A stretch of 64,000 bases of DNA from Xylogone sp. PMI_703 (GCA_021399445.1 JAJTUQ010000005.1:1798001-1862000), one strand, 5' to 3'. Positions 1-12,544 are shown, counted from the first letter of the stretch. Notes: generated by a model from the letters alone, not told the origin. Made by a program: numbers and translations.

Positions 1-748
1 GCCTAGGTCCTTGGACGCTCCTATTCCCCATCTAACACATTTATCATTATCGCATCCGCCACCAAACATCTCCTGGACTAGATTCTTAGCTTTCTCAAAG
101 CTAGTCCCAACACTCACACACCTCTCTCTCGCATATTGGCCACCACCATGTTTGACTCCAAACGCCTTGACAACAGTCATGACTTCTCCAAATGCACCAA
201 CTGTCCAGTACGGTGGGACCAATATCTATTCTTACACTCTAGATAACGATTTCACCGAAGCAGCCTTGATATTGAAACGTCTGGCTACCGCTCTTTACGG
301 TTTAGTATACATAGACCTAGACGGTTGTTGCGAATGGTCTCCAGCGCTGCGGTTGCATACCGCAAAGTCGTCCCAAGGTATTGACTGGAGAGTCCAATGG
401 CCGCTGCTCAAGACAATTAATCTGCGAAGTGGATGGGAACTCGATGCTAGTTCCTCGCTCCAAGATATGCTGCAAGTTCGAAAGGCTAACGATGAGGCGA
501 ACAGCATGCAGTCCTATCTTGCGAAACTGAGACAAGGACAGCAGTGGGTAGAGGTGAACAAGGAGGATCTGGAAGCGAAATATAACCACCTCTGGACGAG
601 CGATGCGGATCGGCAAAAGCGAAGAGCCATGGGGCTGGAGAATGCCTCACTATTGCGTGCGATTAGAAGGATCAACGAAGAAGTGAACCATGATTGGGAA
701 GAGGTAATGGCAGCGGAAGAGGCGAACGTGAATACCTGGGATGAGTAA
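1..748 (+). CDS. Leucine-rich-repeat-like conserved protein, 3' part
   Basis: This is an open frame running in from the left edge. The codons at 2-10 are in frame and the first apparent start at 11 is TTG, so the true start lies outside the window. About 248 residues are visible. They begin with LRR-like segments (HLTHLSLSH, then THLSLAYWPPP about 25 residues later, then LVYIDLDGC and LLKTINLRSGW). The C-terminal third is charged and probably helical, with many Lys, Arg and Glu (EANSMQSYLAKLRQG through RRINEEVNHDWEEV). The frame ends at TAG... TAA-type termination after WDE at 746-748. No intron is visible. The spacing of the LxxL pattern suits an F-box/LRR-type scaffold, but no F-box can be seen because the N-terminus is missing. 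Function is not assigned. It lies tail-to-tail with the vib-1-like gene. Confidence 0.7.
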   Translation, partial: PRSLDAPIPHLTHLSLSHPPPNISWTRFLAFSKLVPTLTHLSLAYWPPPCLTPNALTTVMTSPNAPTVQYGGTNIYSYTLDNDFTEAALILKRLATALYGLVYIDLDGCCEWSPALRLHTAKSSQGIDWRVQWPLLKTINLRSGWELDASSSLQDMLQVRKANDEANSMQSYLAKLRQGQQWVEVNKEDLEAKYNHLWTSDADRQKRRAMGLENASLLRAIRRINEEVNHDWEEVMAAEEANVNTWDE

Positions 749-2466
749 TGATTTCCATTCTTATGGGACGGGGGTTTCAATGAGTTATAGATTCCATTAG
801 CATGACCATACAGAAATATCAAAAGCATCACTATTAACTTTTGAAAAGGGACTGAATTCATTAGACCCGTACATAATAAATAATCAGACCCTGAATATTG
901 AAAGAAACCAAGCATTCTAATCCATCAAACTTTTACCATATCCTACCAATCCTACTCCAATCCTACTCTAACCATCACCATTCCACCATCCAAACCCAGA
1001 CCCAAATCTAATTCCAATTCCAAATTCCGATCCCCTGGACTCTTGAAGAGCCCCGCTCCACATCCCAAGTTCCCAACACCCCAGCAAAAAAGCGCAACAA
1101 AAAAACCTAGCAGGGAAAAAAGGACCAACAAAGCAAAATCTCCACATCAATCCACCTTGGCACATACACACCCTCGTCTCCAAGTCCCAACTAAATCATC
1201 ACTCGCCCAGACGGTCAGACCTCCTCCTCTTTCTTCTTCACCCTAAAAGCTGGGTCGGTCCGTCCCAGCAGCAGCTAAATTACGGGTGCCCGTCACCGCC
1301 ATGAGATAATGATGGCCCGTGCCTACTACACTACGGGTACTGGCTCACGGTCCACCGACGTAATATTGTGGTATGTGGTGGTGGTGCTTACGCCTTCAAC
1401 TTTCAAGTTTTGGACTTTGCTGGCAACCACTTCGGCCAACGCGATGAAACGAAACTAAACGTAGTGAAAATTTACCTGGGAAGGTATGGTGCCCATGTCA
1501 TCTTGCTGTGGGATCCTCTGGGTTGCATTGTACTGTAGAGCAGAGTGAAGCTAAGGATGCATGTCATGATATGATGTGATGTAATGAATACGATGTAATG
1601 TGATGTGACGAAGAAGAAGAATCGAGAAAGCCGAGTAGAAACGGCAGGAAAATGAAAGGATATCATAAAACTTCCCATACTGGATAATTTTTTTCTTTAT
1701 CTTTTTATTTTGACACAAAGCTCCGACCAAGAAGACAAACAGGACAGGAGAGAAGTCGTTAGAAGAGAAGGAAAATAAGAGCAAGAAATCTTCCTTCCGA
1801 TTATAAGCAGACGTCAAAAAAAGAAAAGAAAATCCAGCACTAACGTCACACATCTTCTCTTCCTCCACCATATTCCCATGTGCCCTTTTCCCTTGATTTT
1901 AGCCCCTCTTACATTTGTTGCACACAAAACCCGCACATCCAACATTGCAAAAAACAATCGATAAATATGCAAAAAGAGCCCGTCTTATTCCAGCACAGTA
2001 AAAATTCCCAACAGCATTCGGCAAGTGGTATCCCTTTTTCATGTTTCTAATGAAAATCCCGTATTCCCTTATCCCTTAATCCCTTTCCCAGAGTTCGAGT
2101 AAAATAAAATCATACACAAAGACTATTTCCCATAGCAATTCCCTTTTTTCCCTATAGCTTCTTCAGCCAAATTCCTATATTTCCTAGCGCCGTTATCCAA
2201 GTGATTTCCATGATCCCATTCCCAGGCCAACTAGCTGGTAGAAAAGAACAAGCACGATGCAAGCAGCAAAAAGCAAAGCCGACGAACTGAAGCGACGGAC
2301 ATGATGATAGCAGGCCGTAAGTGTCTTACGTGAGCGAACGCAGCCGTTAAAAACGTATCTCGTGCGACTATTCCAACAGAACAGTAGGCACCGTGGTTGA
2401 ACGCAATGCCTGCAGCATAAAATATTCATCGAATCTGATCGATGCGGGAGCTTAAACATCAACCCT
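749..2466. other. Convergent intergenic region
   Basis: This is the space between the 3' ends of the LRR-like gene (plus) and the vib-1-like gene (minus), so it should hold two 3' untranslated regions. It is A+T-rich with many homopolymer A/T runs and short low-complexity stretches. Small open frames here (for example 1551-1871 minus, 2193-2462 minus) have no recognisable content. No transposon or RNA gene was seen. Confidence 0.6.
1556..1622. repeat. Degenerate GATGT/GATGTAAT tandem repeat
   Basis: A short imperfect tandem array of GATGT-type units (GATATGATGTGATGTAATG and neighbours), followed by a GAA triplet run (GAAGAAGAAGAA). It lies in the convergent intergenic region and is a simple-sequence tract with no other evident role. 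Confidence 0.6.
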
Positions 2467-4988
2467 CTATTGGGTCAGTCCATGCTGAAGTAGGGCCGGA
2501 CCGGTAGGAAAGTATCCTCTCGTCTCCGATGTTCCTTCCCATCTACCACATAATCTGTCTTGCCCACTGGTTAAACTGGGTAGCATATACCCGCTCGTAA
2601 ACTCCGATTTGACTTTTACGTCAGACGAAGTAGGAGGCGTAGGCGTGTATCTCGTGTCATGTCCTTCATACATCGCCGAAGGGTAGTAGGAATACCCTGG
2701 GGTTTCAACAATGCCTTTCACCTCTTCTGCGGAGAGCACTGGCTCCATCGGGATTTGTACAGAACTTGGGCGATAGTGGTGTGCTTGACCACTGCCGTAA
2801 GAACTGCCGTAACCTTGAGACGACAACATGGATGAATTCCCAGACATGCTGAGATCACCTCCTAAACGCGACGAACCTCCTGTTTGGTATGAACCACCAC
2901 CGCCGGCCCCTCCTGGGCCCGTGGTTGCGTTGCTGGCCCGGCGTTCGCTTTGATAGTGACCAGGCGATCTGCCACGCACTACCATGGGCGCAGACATTCG
3001 CGTTGCCACCTTAACCCAGCGTTCTGGTTGATGCTGGCCAACGTCCGCAAATAACTCCACTAGGAGGTGATAGTATTGTTGCGCAGCTCGCCGCTTACCG
3101 TTGTTCGCAGTTGCACATTTAAATTGTATGCGCTCAAATGTTGCTTCTAAGAGCGGCTGGTTCGGTGCAGTTCCAAAGCCTTGATCATAAAGTCCTCGTG
3201 GTCCACTTCCAAGGCCATTGTCGCCAGCATATAAGTGTTGATGAGGGCGAGGCTGGACCGGCACACGTGGCGGCTTGTCTTGGGGGCCTTTGTCTCTCTT
3301 AGGGGTGTGTTGGACGAGGTCGATGGGCTTTCCATCGATACCATCCACCACTGCTGCGATGGAGAGAGCCCATCCGTGGACTTGTACAGATCCGTGGTTC
3401 TGCATTAGAAAGACTGACACATTATTCTGCACTGCGGGATGCAGAGTAAAAGAACAATTTAGTGCAAAGTAGTTCCTTCTGTAACAAGTCCAGTCATTAT
3501 CGGCAAGGAAAAATCCCTTGTCAATCTTTCCAAATATTTCGGGCCTGACAACTTGCCCATCTGAAGTTTGGAGCTGGTGTATTTGCTCCGTCGGATTTAG
3601 CGGTGGGCTGCCTTCCACTTGCGAGTGCTCCATGTTGGGGGTCGTGAAACCACCACTCGATGACGGAGATAGGGGAACGCTTCTTAGACTGCCCGAGGGT
3701 GGTGACCTAGAGAGAATTTCGGAGGCTCGTCTCAAGTTGGTACTGTAAGGATCTCGGGGAGGGAGAGATGATCCTGGATTCGGCAAGGCTTGACGCGATG
3801 GCGGCGGCGCCATTCCAATCGATCCCTCTCTTTTGTGCATGGAATGTCAGCATGCTCTCTCTCGGACAAAGAATAGACAGAAGGAAAACGGCAAGATGGA
3901 AGGTTGCAATCAGCTCTGCGTTTGATCAGATATCACTTACAGAGGATTTAGAGCAGGCTTCCGATCCGGTAGAGAGTAGGGGGCGGTGTTCTGAGGATAA
4001 TACGAGCTCGGGTTGGTCGAGTAGTTCGAGCTCAGACTGTTTGTCGAATAGAGGTTTGAATATGAGGAATATGGCAAGGTAGAGTTGGACGCAGGCTGTG
4101 GATTTTGCCCAGTGGAATATACAGGATTGCTATGATGGACGCCGGGCTCCGACCTGAAGCTAGAGAGTGTCCAATCAGTCTCGCTGTAGTCAAAATAAAA
4201 AAGTGAAACCAGTATGGCTCTTGATTTTTGCCTCCGACAAAAAATAACCACTGTTCAGCGAATCCTGATTCAAGTTTGTGATGTACCTCAACTTGTCTCA
4301 AGGCCACTTGGCTCGTGTGTGTAGGACAGAAAGTACAGAGGGGGGCGTGGGACAAAAGAGGCGAATAACTGCCGCGTGATACCCGTCTCGGTGGTGTTCG
4401 CAGGAAGGCGAGCAATGGTAAGCGGCAGCCTGTGTAGTACGGAAGAAATGTAAAACAGATGGAGAAACGTCGTGGCACATTCGCGGCTTCAACAAAATTT
4501 TTTGAACGCGAAATGCATCTCTCCCCCAGCAGATGAAAAAAAAGATTGATGGTTATGGTGCAAGAGCCAAGCCCCAGCAGCCGCGTCTGTGCCAGCCTGT
4601 TCCTGAAGCCCTTACTTTGTTTTGGGGTGTAGCAAGGCTGCGGGAAACACGCAGCGGCAACACCAACAACATCCACAACCAACACCACCAACATGAAGGA
4701 AGCAAGTAAGCAAGCAAAGTAAGAAATCAAGCAAGCAATCCAGTGAATGTAAAGCGCCCAATGACAGAAACAACTAGCCGTCAACTTACCGCAAATCATC
4801 AGTAGTTGGAATAGTCATATACCGCAAACCCATATCCGAACTCAGCGAAGGCGGGTGAATAAAGTCCTGCTTGGAAGAGCTGTCAGGCCCTGTATGAGGC
4901 TCGATGCCAGTGTAAGCGACTGGATCTTGGAGATTACCAGTTTGCGAAAGCATGAAGCTCTTGAGGGTGAGATTTGACGGTGGGAAGA
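2467..4988 (-). CDS. vib1: VIB-1/XprG-type Ndt80-fold transcription factor
   Basis: This is a p53-like Ndt80/PhoG DNA-binding regulator. In Neurospora and Aspergillus the family controls heterokaryon-incompatibility death, starvation-induced proteases and cellulase expression. Exons on the minus strand are 4988-4790, 4153-3941 and 3829-2467. Junctions are GTAAGT donors and CAG/AAG acceptors and keep frame (DDL-R-SEPG and NPL-EGSIG). From the ATG at 4953 the product is 579 residues. The Ndt80 domain spans about residues 222-422 (GKIDKGFFLADNDWTCYRRN, then the MQNHGSVQVHGW and YYHLLVELFADV blocks). Flanks are Ser/Pro/Gly-rich, as is usual for the family. The frame stays open upstream of 4953 to an acceptor (CTCCAG) at 4989 (SNLTLKSFMLSQTG), so an upstream exon may supply a different start. 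The intron 4154-4789 is long (636 bases). Orthology to vib-1 rather than another Ndt80 paralogue rests on the sequence around the domain start. Confidence 0.85.
4677..4740. repeat. AAGC tetranucleotide low-complexity tract in vib1 intron
   Basis: Imperfect AAGC/AAGT repeats (GGAAGCAAGTAAGCAAGCAAA, then ATCAAGCAAGCAATCC), preceded by an ACCAACA-rich stretch. The tract lies near the donor end of the long first visible intron of the vib1-like gene. It is probably replication-slippage sequence. Confidence 0.55.
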
Positions 4989-6347
4989 CTGGAGAAAGAG
5001 AAGGTTAGTAACTGCATGCATTGCTCGAGTGAGATGCTGAGAATGTTTCAGAGACAATAGCTGTGCTTTATAGGGAGCAAGATGGAAGGCCAGACGTTCA
5101 AGTCTCGAGGGGTTCGGAGGAAGAAGAGCAGGAGTTAGGGAAGGAGAGCATGGAAAGGGAGAAGCCTGTTTGAAGTGGAAGAAGGAGCAGTAGTTTGCTG
5201 GGACTCGGGTATCACCAGCAGATGTCCACCAGCGAATCCTTGCCCGCTGTTTCGGCCACAGCAGCGAGCAGTTTCTCACCCACCCCTCACCAGCAGGGCT
5301 GAGAGAAGTCACTGCTCGCCGGCGGTAGTCATGGTCATCACAGGCCGCGCTGTCCGCTGACAAAGGATCTGTGCCGGTTCTCTGGTCCGACGTGACTCAA
5401 CCCACTAGAGAAACCCCCGAGACTGCTGGGAAGCTTGGGGTCTGGCATGCTAGAAAATGGCCCCCGTTAGCGTGCAGCAGCAGCCAAACTGGTGGCACTT
5501 CTAACTGACGAGGGCGAGCCTTTTCTCGGAGAATGCAAGTCTTCTCAGTGTATGCGTGTGCGTGTATGTGTATGCATGTTCATCATCTACACATGCTGTA
5601 TATATATCTATACATAGGATTATACAGATATAGTCTGAGGTGCTGTTGTTCGAGGAACGCTTTGGATTGTAGAAGTTGCCTCATAGAGATGGAAATCAAA
5701 CGCGCCAACCTGGACTGTGCCCAGAGCAAAGCCGTAGTGCTCCTTCCAATCTCGGACCGTAAAATCGTAGAGCGGCGTAATGAGAGTGACAAGAGTGACA
5801 ATGGGAAGGGAGCCAGCAAAGAAAGAAAGAAAAACCACATAGACAGGAGACAAGGCAGCCGACACAAAGATGGAAGGAATGGCTCTCGGGGATAGGATTG
5901 TAGTGCTCACCTTGGTTCATTTGCCGTCCAGGCCACACCGTCAATTGTCTAGACACTCTTGACAAAAACCTTCTTCCCCAGAATTTCCCTCTTTCTCACG
6001 GTCGCGGTAGACTGCCAAAAGGCCAATGGAGTCGAGTTGGTTCTGAATCGTCGACGACGGGAATTTAAACGGAGATGTTCTGGTCTGGCGGGTGCTTGCT
6101 GGGGGTGGTAGCAACTCGGCTCAGGTGCTGCTGGGTCTAGAACCTTTTCTTCCTCTCTCTCTTCTGCTGCTGCCGGCAACGACCCTATTTCGAGAGCAGC
6201 TCGTAATGGCAGGCGAGCCAGCCAGCCAGCGGGGGACCTCAACGACAAAGGACGCGGGTCTATTTTCCGGGGAGAAAACAAAGAACAATGCCCACACCCA
6301 CGAGAAAGGTATAATTAATGATGAAAAAGAAGGATATATCTCGAGAA

Positions 6348-6388
6348 ATACACGCGCGCGCGCACGCACACACCGACACACACCACAA
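6348..6388. repeat. Alternating purine-pyrimidine (CG/CA) microsatellite
   Basis: A strict purine-pyrimidine alternation of 26 bases (6348-6373), mostly CGCGCGCGCG flanked by CA steps, followed by a broken CA repeat to about 6388. Such tracts are the classical substrate for left-handed DNA. It lies about 1.4 kb upstream of the vib1-like coding start. Confidence 0.75.
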
Positions 6389-8185
6389 GTCACCCAAAGA
6401 TGAGGTGCGAGTGAGTAGAGAGCACCCGAAATGGACTCCCCGCACAGGGAGAGGAGGGGGCGGGCGGGCACAAGGTGGGTAGGAAGGAAGCAAGAGAAGA
6501 GAGTGAGATGCGTGAATCTGGCGGCGAGGTATAAATTCGGGCGTGCGCAGCGAGCAGCAAGAGGTTAGTGCCTGCGGGCGCCTAGCCAGCGAGCGATCCC
6601 GTCGCAGACAGGGAAAAGGGCAGCGCAGAGGGCGCCGGAGAGGGGGGGAAATAATGGAGAGGTGAAGGGTACCGATAGGTGATGGGTGTCACTGGGGTGG
6701 TGAGTGGTGATGGGAATGGCAAACCCAAGCACTACTGAGGCACCCGTTCCGGCAAGCACAGGCCAGCGACCGACAGGCGGGCGTGCGTTTCCCAGCGCCG
6801 GGGAGAAGCAGTTAGGGGAAGGCGGATCGGGGGCCCCTTCCCTGGCGCAGATGCTGCTTAATTGGGGCTAAGGGCTAAAAAGGGCCTGAGGGGCTTTCCT
6901 CTGTCAATTGACAAGCCCTGGGGGGAGACTACGACAGGCGGGCCTGGGCTGGTGTCCTCAGGCCTGCTGCTCGTGCAGTGGTGCGCTGAAGTGGGTGCTG
7001 AAGGGCGAGTGGAGGGCTGCGCAGGGTGCAGGTGAGCGAGATCCACACTACTGTCAGGTCCTCTCCGGCTGCCCGCCCGCTACTGTAATTAGTCAACCAC
7101 CGCTACACTCTATCCCGGATAGCCTTCCCTGCCCGTACGCTAAAGTACCGCTAACGCCAAACTGTGGACCACCGCGGATCCCTCGTCAACGATCCCTCGA
7201 ACCTTGACCACTTCGCAGCAACAGGCCAGAACCGACTTTCAATGACCGATTCAATGCAAGGGAGAGCGGAGGAATCAATCCCACGCTGCCCTTATGTAGC
7301 TACTGCTCCTGCTTGTTTGAGTGCCTCCTTGCTTCCTTACTTGCTTGGTTGCTGCTCTCTCGCAGCACGCGGCTTGCAATTCTCGCTGAATCAGGCGGCG
7401 CGACAGAAAAAAAAAGCGCGGCAATGTTGGTGGTTGTGGAAAGAACGAAGCGAATTCGCAGTGATATACCCGCTCCTGTTTTTTGGTGAGCTTGGGGCCC
7501 TGTACGTATGGTGATGCGATTGTGTGCTCTTCCTAACGGAGAGTTTCTGAGTGGATGGAGCTGGTTCGGGTCCCGGAGATGTGTGTCTGGATGTCTCGAC
7601 TGGTGGAGAAGGTTCCCAACCGTTCAAATAAGAAGACCAAGAAGGAGAAAACTGGTGAGATACTGATTTCGTCTACTACAAGGCTATCAGGATGTCAAGG
7701 CTCCGTCAGCCACCGATGTGTATGGCCTTCCCAAATCGTAAATGTGCCCTGGAAGGGTATTCTCAACGGGGAGCGTATGTGTGTGAGAGGGAATATGCCT
7801 ATGTACGTGTCTTCTATGTGCGTATCTGCGTGCGGGTACCTGGTCTGCCAGATCCACGCCGCCGCTGTTGTGCTGCAGCTGTAGCTTGTGGTGGTAGTAG
7901 AAGTGTAAGAGGTAATAGCAGTAGCCCGCGTATGCGGTTATAGGTATGGATTTGGATGTGGGTGTGGGTGTGTGGTAGAGTGAGAGTGAGATTGAGAGGA
8001 AGGGCGAGATTTAGGTTGATGTGTGTGTGATGTGCGTGATGCCACAGGCTGATCTTACAATACTTCGTCGCAGCGCGTCCCGTCTCCGAACCAGGGACAG
8101 ATTCAGATCCAATTCCAATCTTGAAAGAGCACGGAGCTCGTCAGGGTCCGCCAAGGGCCCTGCTCTCGGATCTAAATATGACTCT

Positions 8186-8400
8186 CGTCTCTCTTTTCGT
8201 CTTTTATTGATTTTCTGTTGTCAGGGTTGCTCTGGGGTGCCTGCCTTCGTCCGAACTCTCCTGCTTTCCTCAATGCCTCTCGTGCTAGATCTGTTCTTCG
8301 CCTACTCTCCTCTCGTCCTGTCTTCGTTTCTTCTTCGTTCTCTCGTTCCTTCTCGCTTACTCCTCTTCTCTCGACTCGAATGCGTAATCAAAAAGTGAGA
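8186..8400 (+). promoter_or_regulatory. Plus-strand polypyrimidine-rich block
   Basis: About 200 bases strongly biased to C and T on the plus strand (runs such as CTCTCGTCTCTC and TTCTTCTTCG). In fungal genes, CT-rich stretches on the coding strand often sit just before the transcription start. Here no plus-strand gene follows that I can recognise, so this could mark a non-coding transcript divergent from vib1, or simply be biased sequence. Confidence 0.3.
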
Positions 8401-10759
8401 ACCGCTTATCAACCCTGGCTGCTTTCTGCGGCTTCTGTTGCTGGTATTATTATCTCTGAAGCTGCAGTCAGACCGGAGTAATGCGCGAATCTCGATCTTG
8501 CCGCGGGCCCACGAGGGAATGGCAAATGAACCCAGCGCCTGGCTCTTCAGATGGCGGCGGCCACGGGCTTTCCCAGCAGGCTATGACAACCTTACGATCG
8601 ACGCGCTGCGGGGCCACTTCCTGTTGCTTGCAGCTACGAGCGCCGGATTTCGTGCGCCGCACCGTGCACCAGGCGGGCTGACCAGGGCTGTAGATTATGT
8701 GCTTTCTTGAATAAGAAAGAAGGGCTCTTCCAGGGTTGGCTCGATGTTATGTCAGACTCGTCAGGGTTGATCTGACCTGCCGTCTTGCTGTTCGCGGGTC
8801 AGATCACACGCTCAACACCCACCCAGCTGAAAAAGGACCAGGCAAAAAGGACGGTAAGTCCGCCAGGCCTTGCTCTTGATAACTCTAAATTGGTGGCTAC
8901 CAGCGAGTTTGCTTGCTGATGAGTGGCGGTGTGCGCAGAAGGGATGCCTCTCAATTAGCTGCCGCTCAGCCTTCTGTCAGCGTTGGAGGAAAAGCGGCGT
9001 CCACCAAGGCTTCAGACACCTCAGACGCACCACACTTTAAAATTGACGTGGCTACCTAGGGAGGGGGAATTATCTGGCCCCTTGGTCCCGAGAAATTGGA
9101 TAGAGATGATGTAGAGCGAACGGTGCACCAATGCCACAGGCTGTGTGATACGTCAAAAGATGGGAGACGTAAAACGGCCTGGAAGTATGATATGGTTCAA
9201 TGGGTAACGGCTGATAGAGATAGAGATGCTGTGGCTCTCTGTTTGAACTCTTCTCGCTTCACTCAAAGTTCTTAGGGGAAAGATTTACTCTTGGGTCACG
9301 TAGCCCCGACGCCTAACAGATGTATATATATACAGACCAGCTTCTACTGAAATGGCCATCAGGCGCTGGAAGGCCGCCGCAAGCGCCAGGATCCCAGGTT
9401 TTGTCTACGGAAGCAAATAATACGTGTGAAGATCCCACGCGGCAACCGTCTGACCGAGGCTTTGCTCTTCAGTATCAACCACGTACAGTCTCGTGCAATC
9501 GGGGATTGGATACTCCTGCCCAACTTGGATGAGAGCAGGCTCGTGCAACAGAATCTAATCGTGTTAGGAACCAAGTGCATACCGGCAGGTAGTGCAAAAG
9601 ATGAAGGCCTTCCAAGATGCTCTTGGATCTGGGATCATAGACTTTTCCGTAGATGAGGCAGCGCAAGCAAGCGCGTCGAGCAATGAAGGTTTGTTTGGTG
9701 GGTAGCTGTCAAGGCTTCTCTCACTCTCTCTGTCCGTCTCAATCTTTGGCCATGATTTTTGCCCGAATCAGGCCACCGCATGGCGACCAATCTCCTGCCA
9801 CAGCGCAGACCGCAGCAGGAAAAGAAGGCAAGAGGTTATGGGGCAGGGCCAAGCGGCCAGGTGAGTGGACAATGCATGATCGTGGAAATGCAGTGACCCG
9901 AACATTACACCTCTCCTTTTTCCGTCTCAGGTAACGTCGCCCACGAAAAAGGTTTGCTGGTGCTGCATGCAGGAACCACTCAAGCATCTGAGGCACCGCT
10001 GTCTTTCAACGAGGGGATCCTGAACCCAAAGGCGACCCACTAAGCATCAAAATATGATGTGTCGTATGTCTAGGTATAGAGTGCCGGTAGATTTGCGAGA
10101 TTGCCCTAGGTCTTGCACGGGAGCCTCGCAGCCTGAGAGCCAACAAACGTCCGCGGGTGGAACCTCTGGGCCATACCTACTCGCGGCATCCGGCTCCGGG
10201 GAAGAAGACCTGGGAGCCACCTCGCTCTCCTCAACACTTGGGCGGGCGTCGTATAGCCCATCGAGCCCATCCACAGGGCAGCGCGTGAGACTGAGTATGC
10301 GAGCAGCAAAGCAGCAGAACAGAAAAGGAATTCGGGCCTTATTGGCGATAATGGGCACCACATGGCCTCCAATGAGGGCGCGAGCATGGCCCAGAAGAGG
10401 ACTCTGGTGATTGTCCGGGGCATGGCGATGCGTCGTCTCCTGGAGTGGGAGGTCACCCGCGCGCACCGCCAGGGGGTGGCCTCTGCTCGGTACCGATTCA
10501 ATAGGGTTGCCGAGATGTTTCTGCGTGGTTGCGATGCGACTTCACGACGCCACCATAGCAGACATGCCCGTTAGGTGAAACTCTGATGCGCATAAATCCA
10601 TTCTCATAGTGCTGATCGGGGATCTCAGATCACGCAAGGCCTCCTCTACCAGATCCCTCTGGAGCTTCCCTGGTTCACTGGAGCCGGATTGGCTGGGGCA
10701 CAGCTGCTTTGAGTCTGGGGAGTTCATGGAGTCCAGCTACCGTACAGTAGCTTGGGACC

Positions 10760-10793
10760 AGCCAGCTGGCTCTGAGCTTTCCTTCCAGAGCCA
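10760..10793. repeat. Palindrome plus adjacent hairpin
   Basis: A perfect 12-base palindrome AGCCAGCTGGCT (10760-10771) overlaps the left arm of an 8-base inverted repeat, TGGCTCTG (10767-10774) and CAGAGCCA (10786-10793), with an 11-base spacer. There is no neighbouring gene whose 3' end would make this a terminator. Confidence 0.6.
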
Positions 10794-11867
10794 GGCTAGC
10801 AACCGGAGCAGAGGTGTTCTTGGGTAGGCACCTCGGGCCCTCATGCCACGATGCCACCAAAGCACACGCCCTGAGCTGGCGGGAAGCTCCAGCCTATTCC
10901 AGCCGTCCAGCTCTGACTCAGGACGGATTGACAGCTATGACAGTCTGGAGCTAACTGAACTTTGTTCGCATTTCAATGATTTCCTAAAACGGGGCCCAGC
11001 ATTGCGGTGGTTGAGCCATGGAGACGTGTTGGCTGGCCTCCATCGGGGAATGATGGGCGTCAGGGTGGGATTGCACATACTTTTCTCCTCATGATACGCT
11101 TACTCGATCGTGTCTGGCTCGACGCCTCGTTTTTGCCTCGTTTCAAGGCTCCAGTAAGCAAACAATAGGGAGCGTTGGAGCAAAGCTGTGGATGTAACAT
11201 CTACCCTTCTGCGCAGTCTTCCTCCTTCCCCCCACCACGACCCAGAGCAGGCGCGGCCAGTGCCAGGACTACAACCCAACGCTGCAGCCGTCTCCATTGA
11301 GCCATGTAGCAGATCTAGAACTCGAGGCGTCGTGTTCGAGAATTCGGAATCGTCCAGGACCAGCATGCCGGGATAAACTGAGAGGAAGGATGGTGACTTT
11401 GAAGGCATCGGGAACTCGGGCGTCCAACGTCGGGTTATTTTTTTTTCTTTGCTAAGAAACCGCCCATCATATTGCAGCTGCGGCGCCTGAGTGGCAAGGT
11501 CTCAGTTGGACAGCTGCGCGACGCCTTCCCTCACGGTGATGACATCAGAGAACCAAGCTCCCGTCGAGCAGCGGACGCACCTACCGTCTCAGCAGGCGGT
11601 GTCTCGCATCGGGGCCCGGCTCAAACAAAGACAAGAGGGCCAGCAGCCAATTAGGGGCATGACAAAGCAGAGGGCAGCCATAGGCTACTTTGTACTGTAA
11701 GTGTGCATACAGAAGGGTCCAACCTTTTTCTAGACGCATAGATCAGCGCCATGCATCGAAAGGGCGAGCTACCAAGACTTCCAACCTCCCAAACCGTTTC
11801 CAGCCTGCCTCGACGCCCACGACACACTCTCCTCTCTCACGGGTACGCCCTCCAGCATCCTCTAGCA

Positions 11868-11945
11868 GACACATTGGCATACACTGACATGCACTGGCAT
11901 ACATTGGCAATCACTGACTGGTGAGCACTGGCAGGCACTGACACA
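11868..11945. repeat. Imperfect 10-12 base tandem repeat (CACTGGCA-like)
   Basis: Successive imperfect copies of a CACTGGCATACA-type unit (ACATTGGCATACACTGACAT, then GCACTGGCATACATTGG, AATCACTGACTGG, GAGCACTGGCAGGCACTGAC). It is a short minisatellite in the gene-free region. Confidence 0.7.
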
Positions 11946-12544
11946 TGCACCCACAGCAGCAGAACCAAAGAACGGAACCGCAGCCTGGCTCCCCCGAGCT
12001 GGCGATGATGTCTGGCAGAGGATAAAGCGATAAACGATTAAACGAGGAAGGGACGGCGGCCGTGTGCTGCATCTGTCCAGAAGCTATCGAGAATGCATTT
12101 TCGTTTTCCAATATCTCCGTCACCAAGTCGCTCTTTCCCACGGTCACGCCTTCCTGCCGCATCCTGCACGCTGCCATTTCCATCCATTTCGCTCGTATGC
12201 TCACCACGTGAAGCTGGGTCGCAGAAGGCAAAGCCCGCCTTTTCTGCTGCTCCTCCCTAGGAGTGCAGTGCAGCAACTGTAATTGTGCGCGTTGGAAGGA
12301 TGCAGAAGAGCATTGCAGCAGAGCCTTGCCGAGCCAGATAGATTCCTTGCTCCCCTCGACATCTTTTGCCGAGAGGTGCATACAATATCGAGAAACATTG
12401 ATCCACAATCCCAGCTGGTCTTTCTACGAAATTTGGCTTTCATGCTAGCGTAGCCGGGACCGAAGAGGTTTAGCTCAGCAGGAAAGAAGATGGGGAACGT
12501 AACGGTCGACTGATGTATCATGCTCATCTTTGAGCCATCAGGGC

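Larger units (their letters stand above)
4989..9300. promoter_or_regulatory. Long 5' leader/promoter region of vib1
   Basis: There is no recognisable coding sequence in this stretch upstream of the minus-strand vib1-like gene. Short open frames on both strands lack any family resemblance and have base composition like simple sequence. Contents include a Z-DNA-type CG/CA tract (6348-6373), a purine-rich block at about 6440-6515 (pyrimidine-rich on the vib1 coding strand) next to a TATAAATTC element at 6531-6539, and a strongly pyrimidine-rich plus-strand block at about 8186-8400. A spliced 5' leader of vib1 starting around 6.4-6.5 kb fits the pyrimidine tract, but no transcript start can be shown from sequence alone. 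Confidence 0.4.

Noticed and set aside
4032..4799. 255-codon minus-strand frame across the vib1 intron
   Set aside because: It lies in a different frame from the vib1 exons it overlaps and mainly translates the intron. The spliced vib1 model explains the region better.
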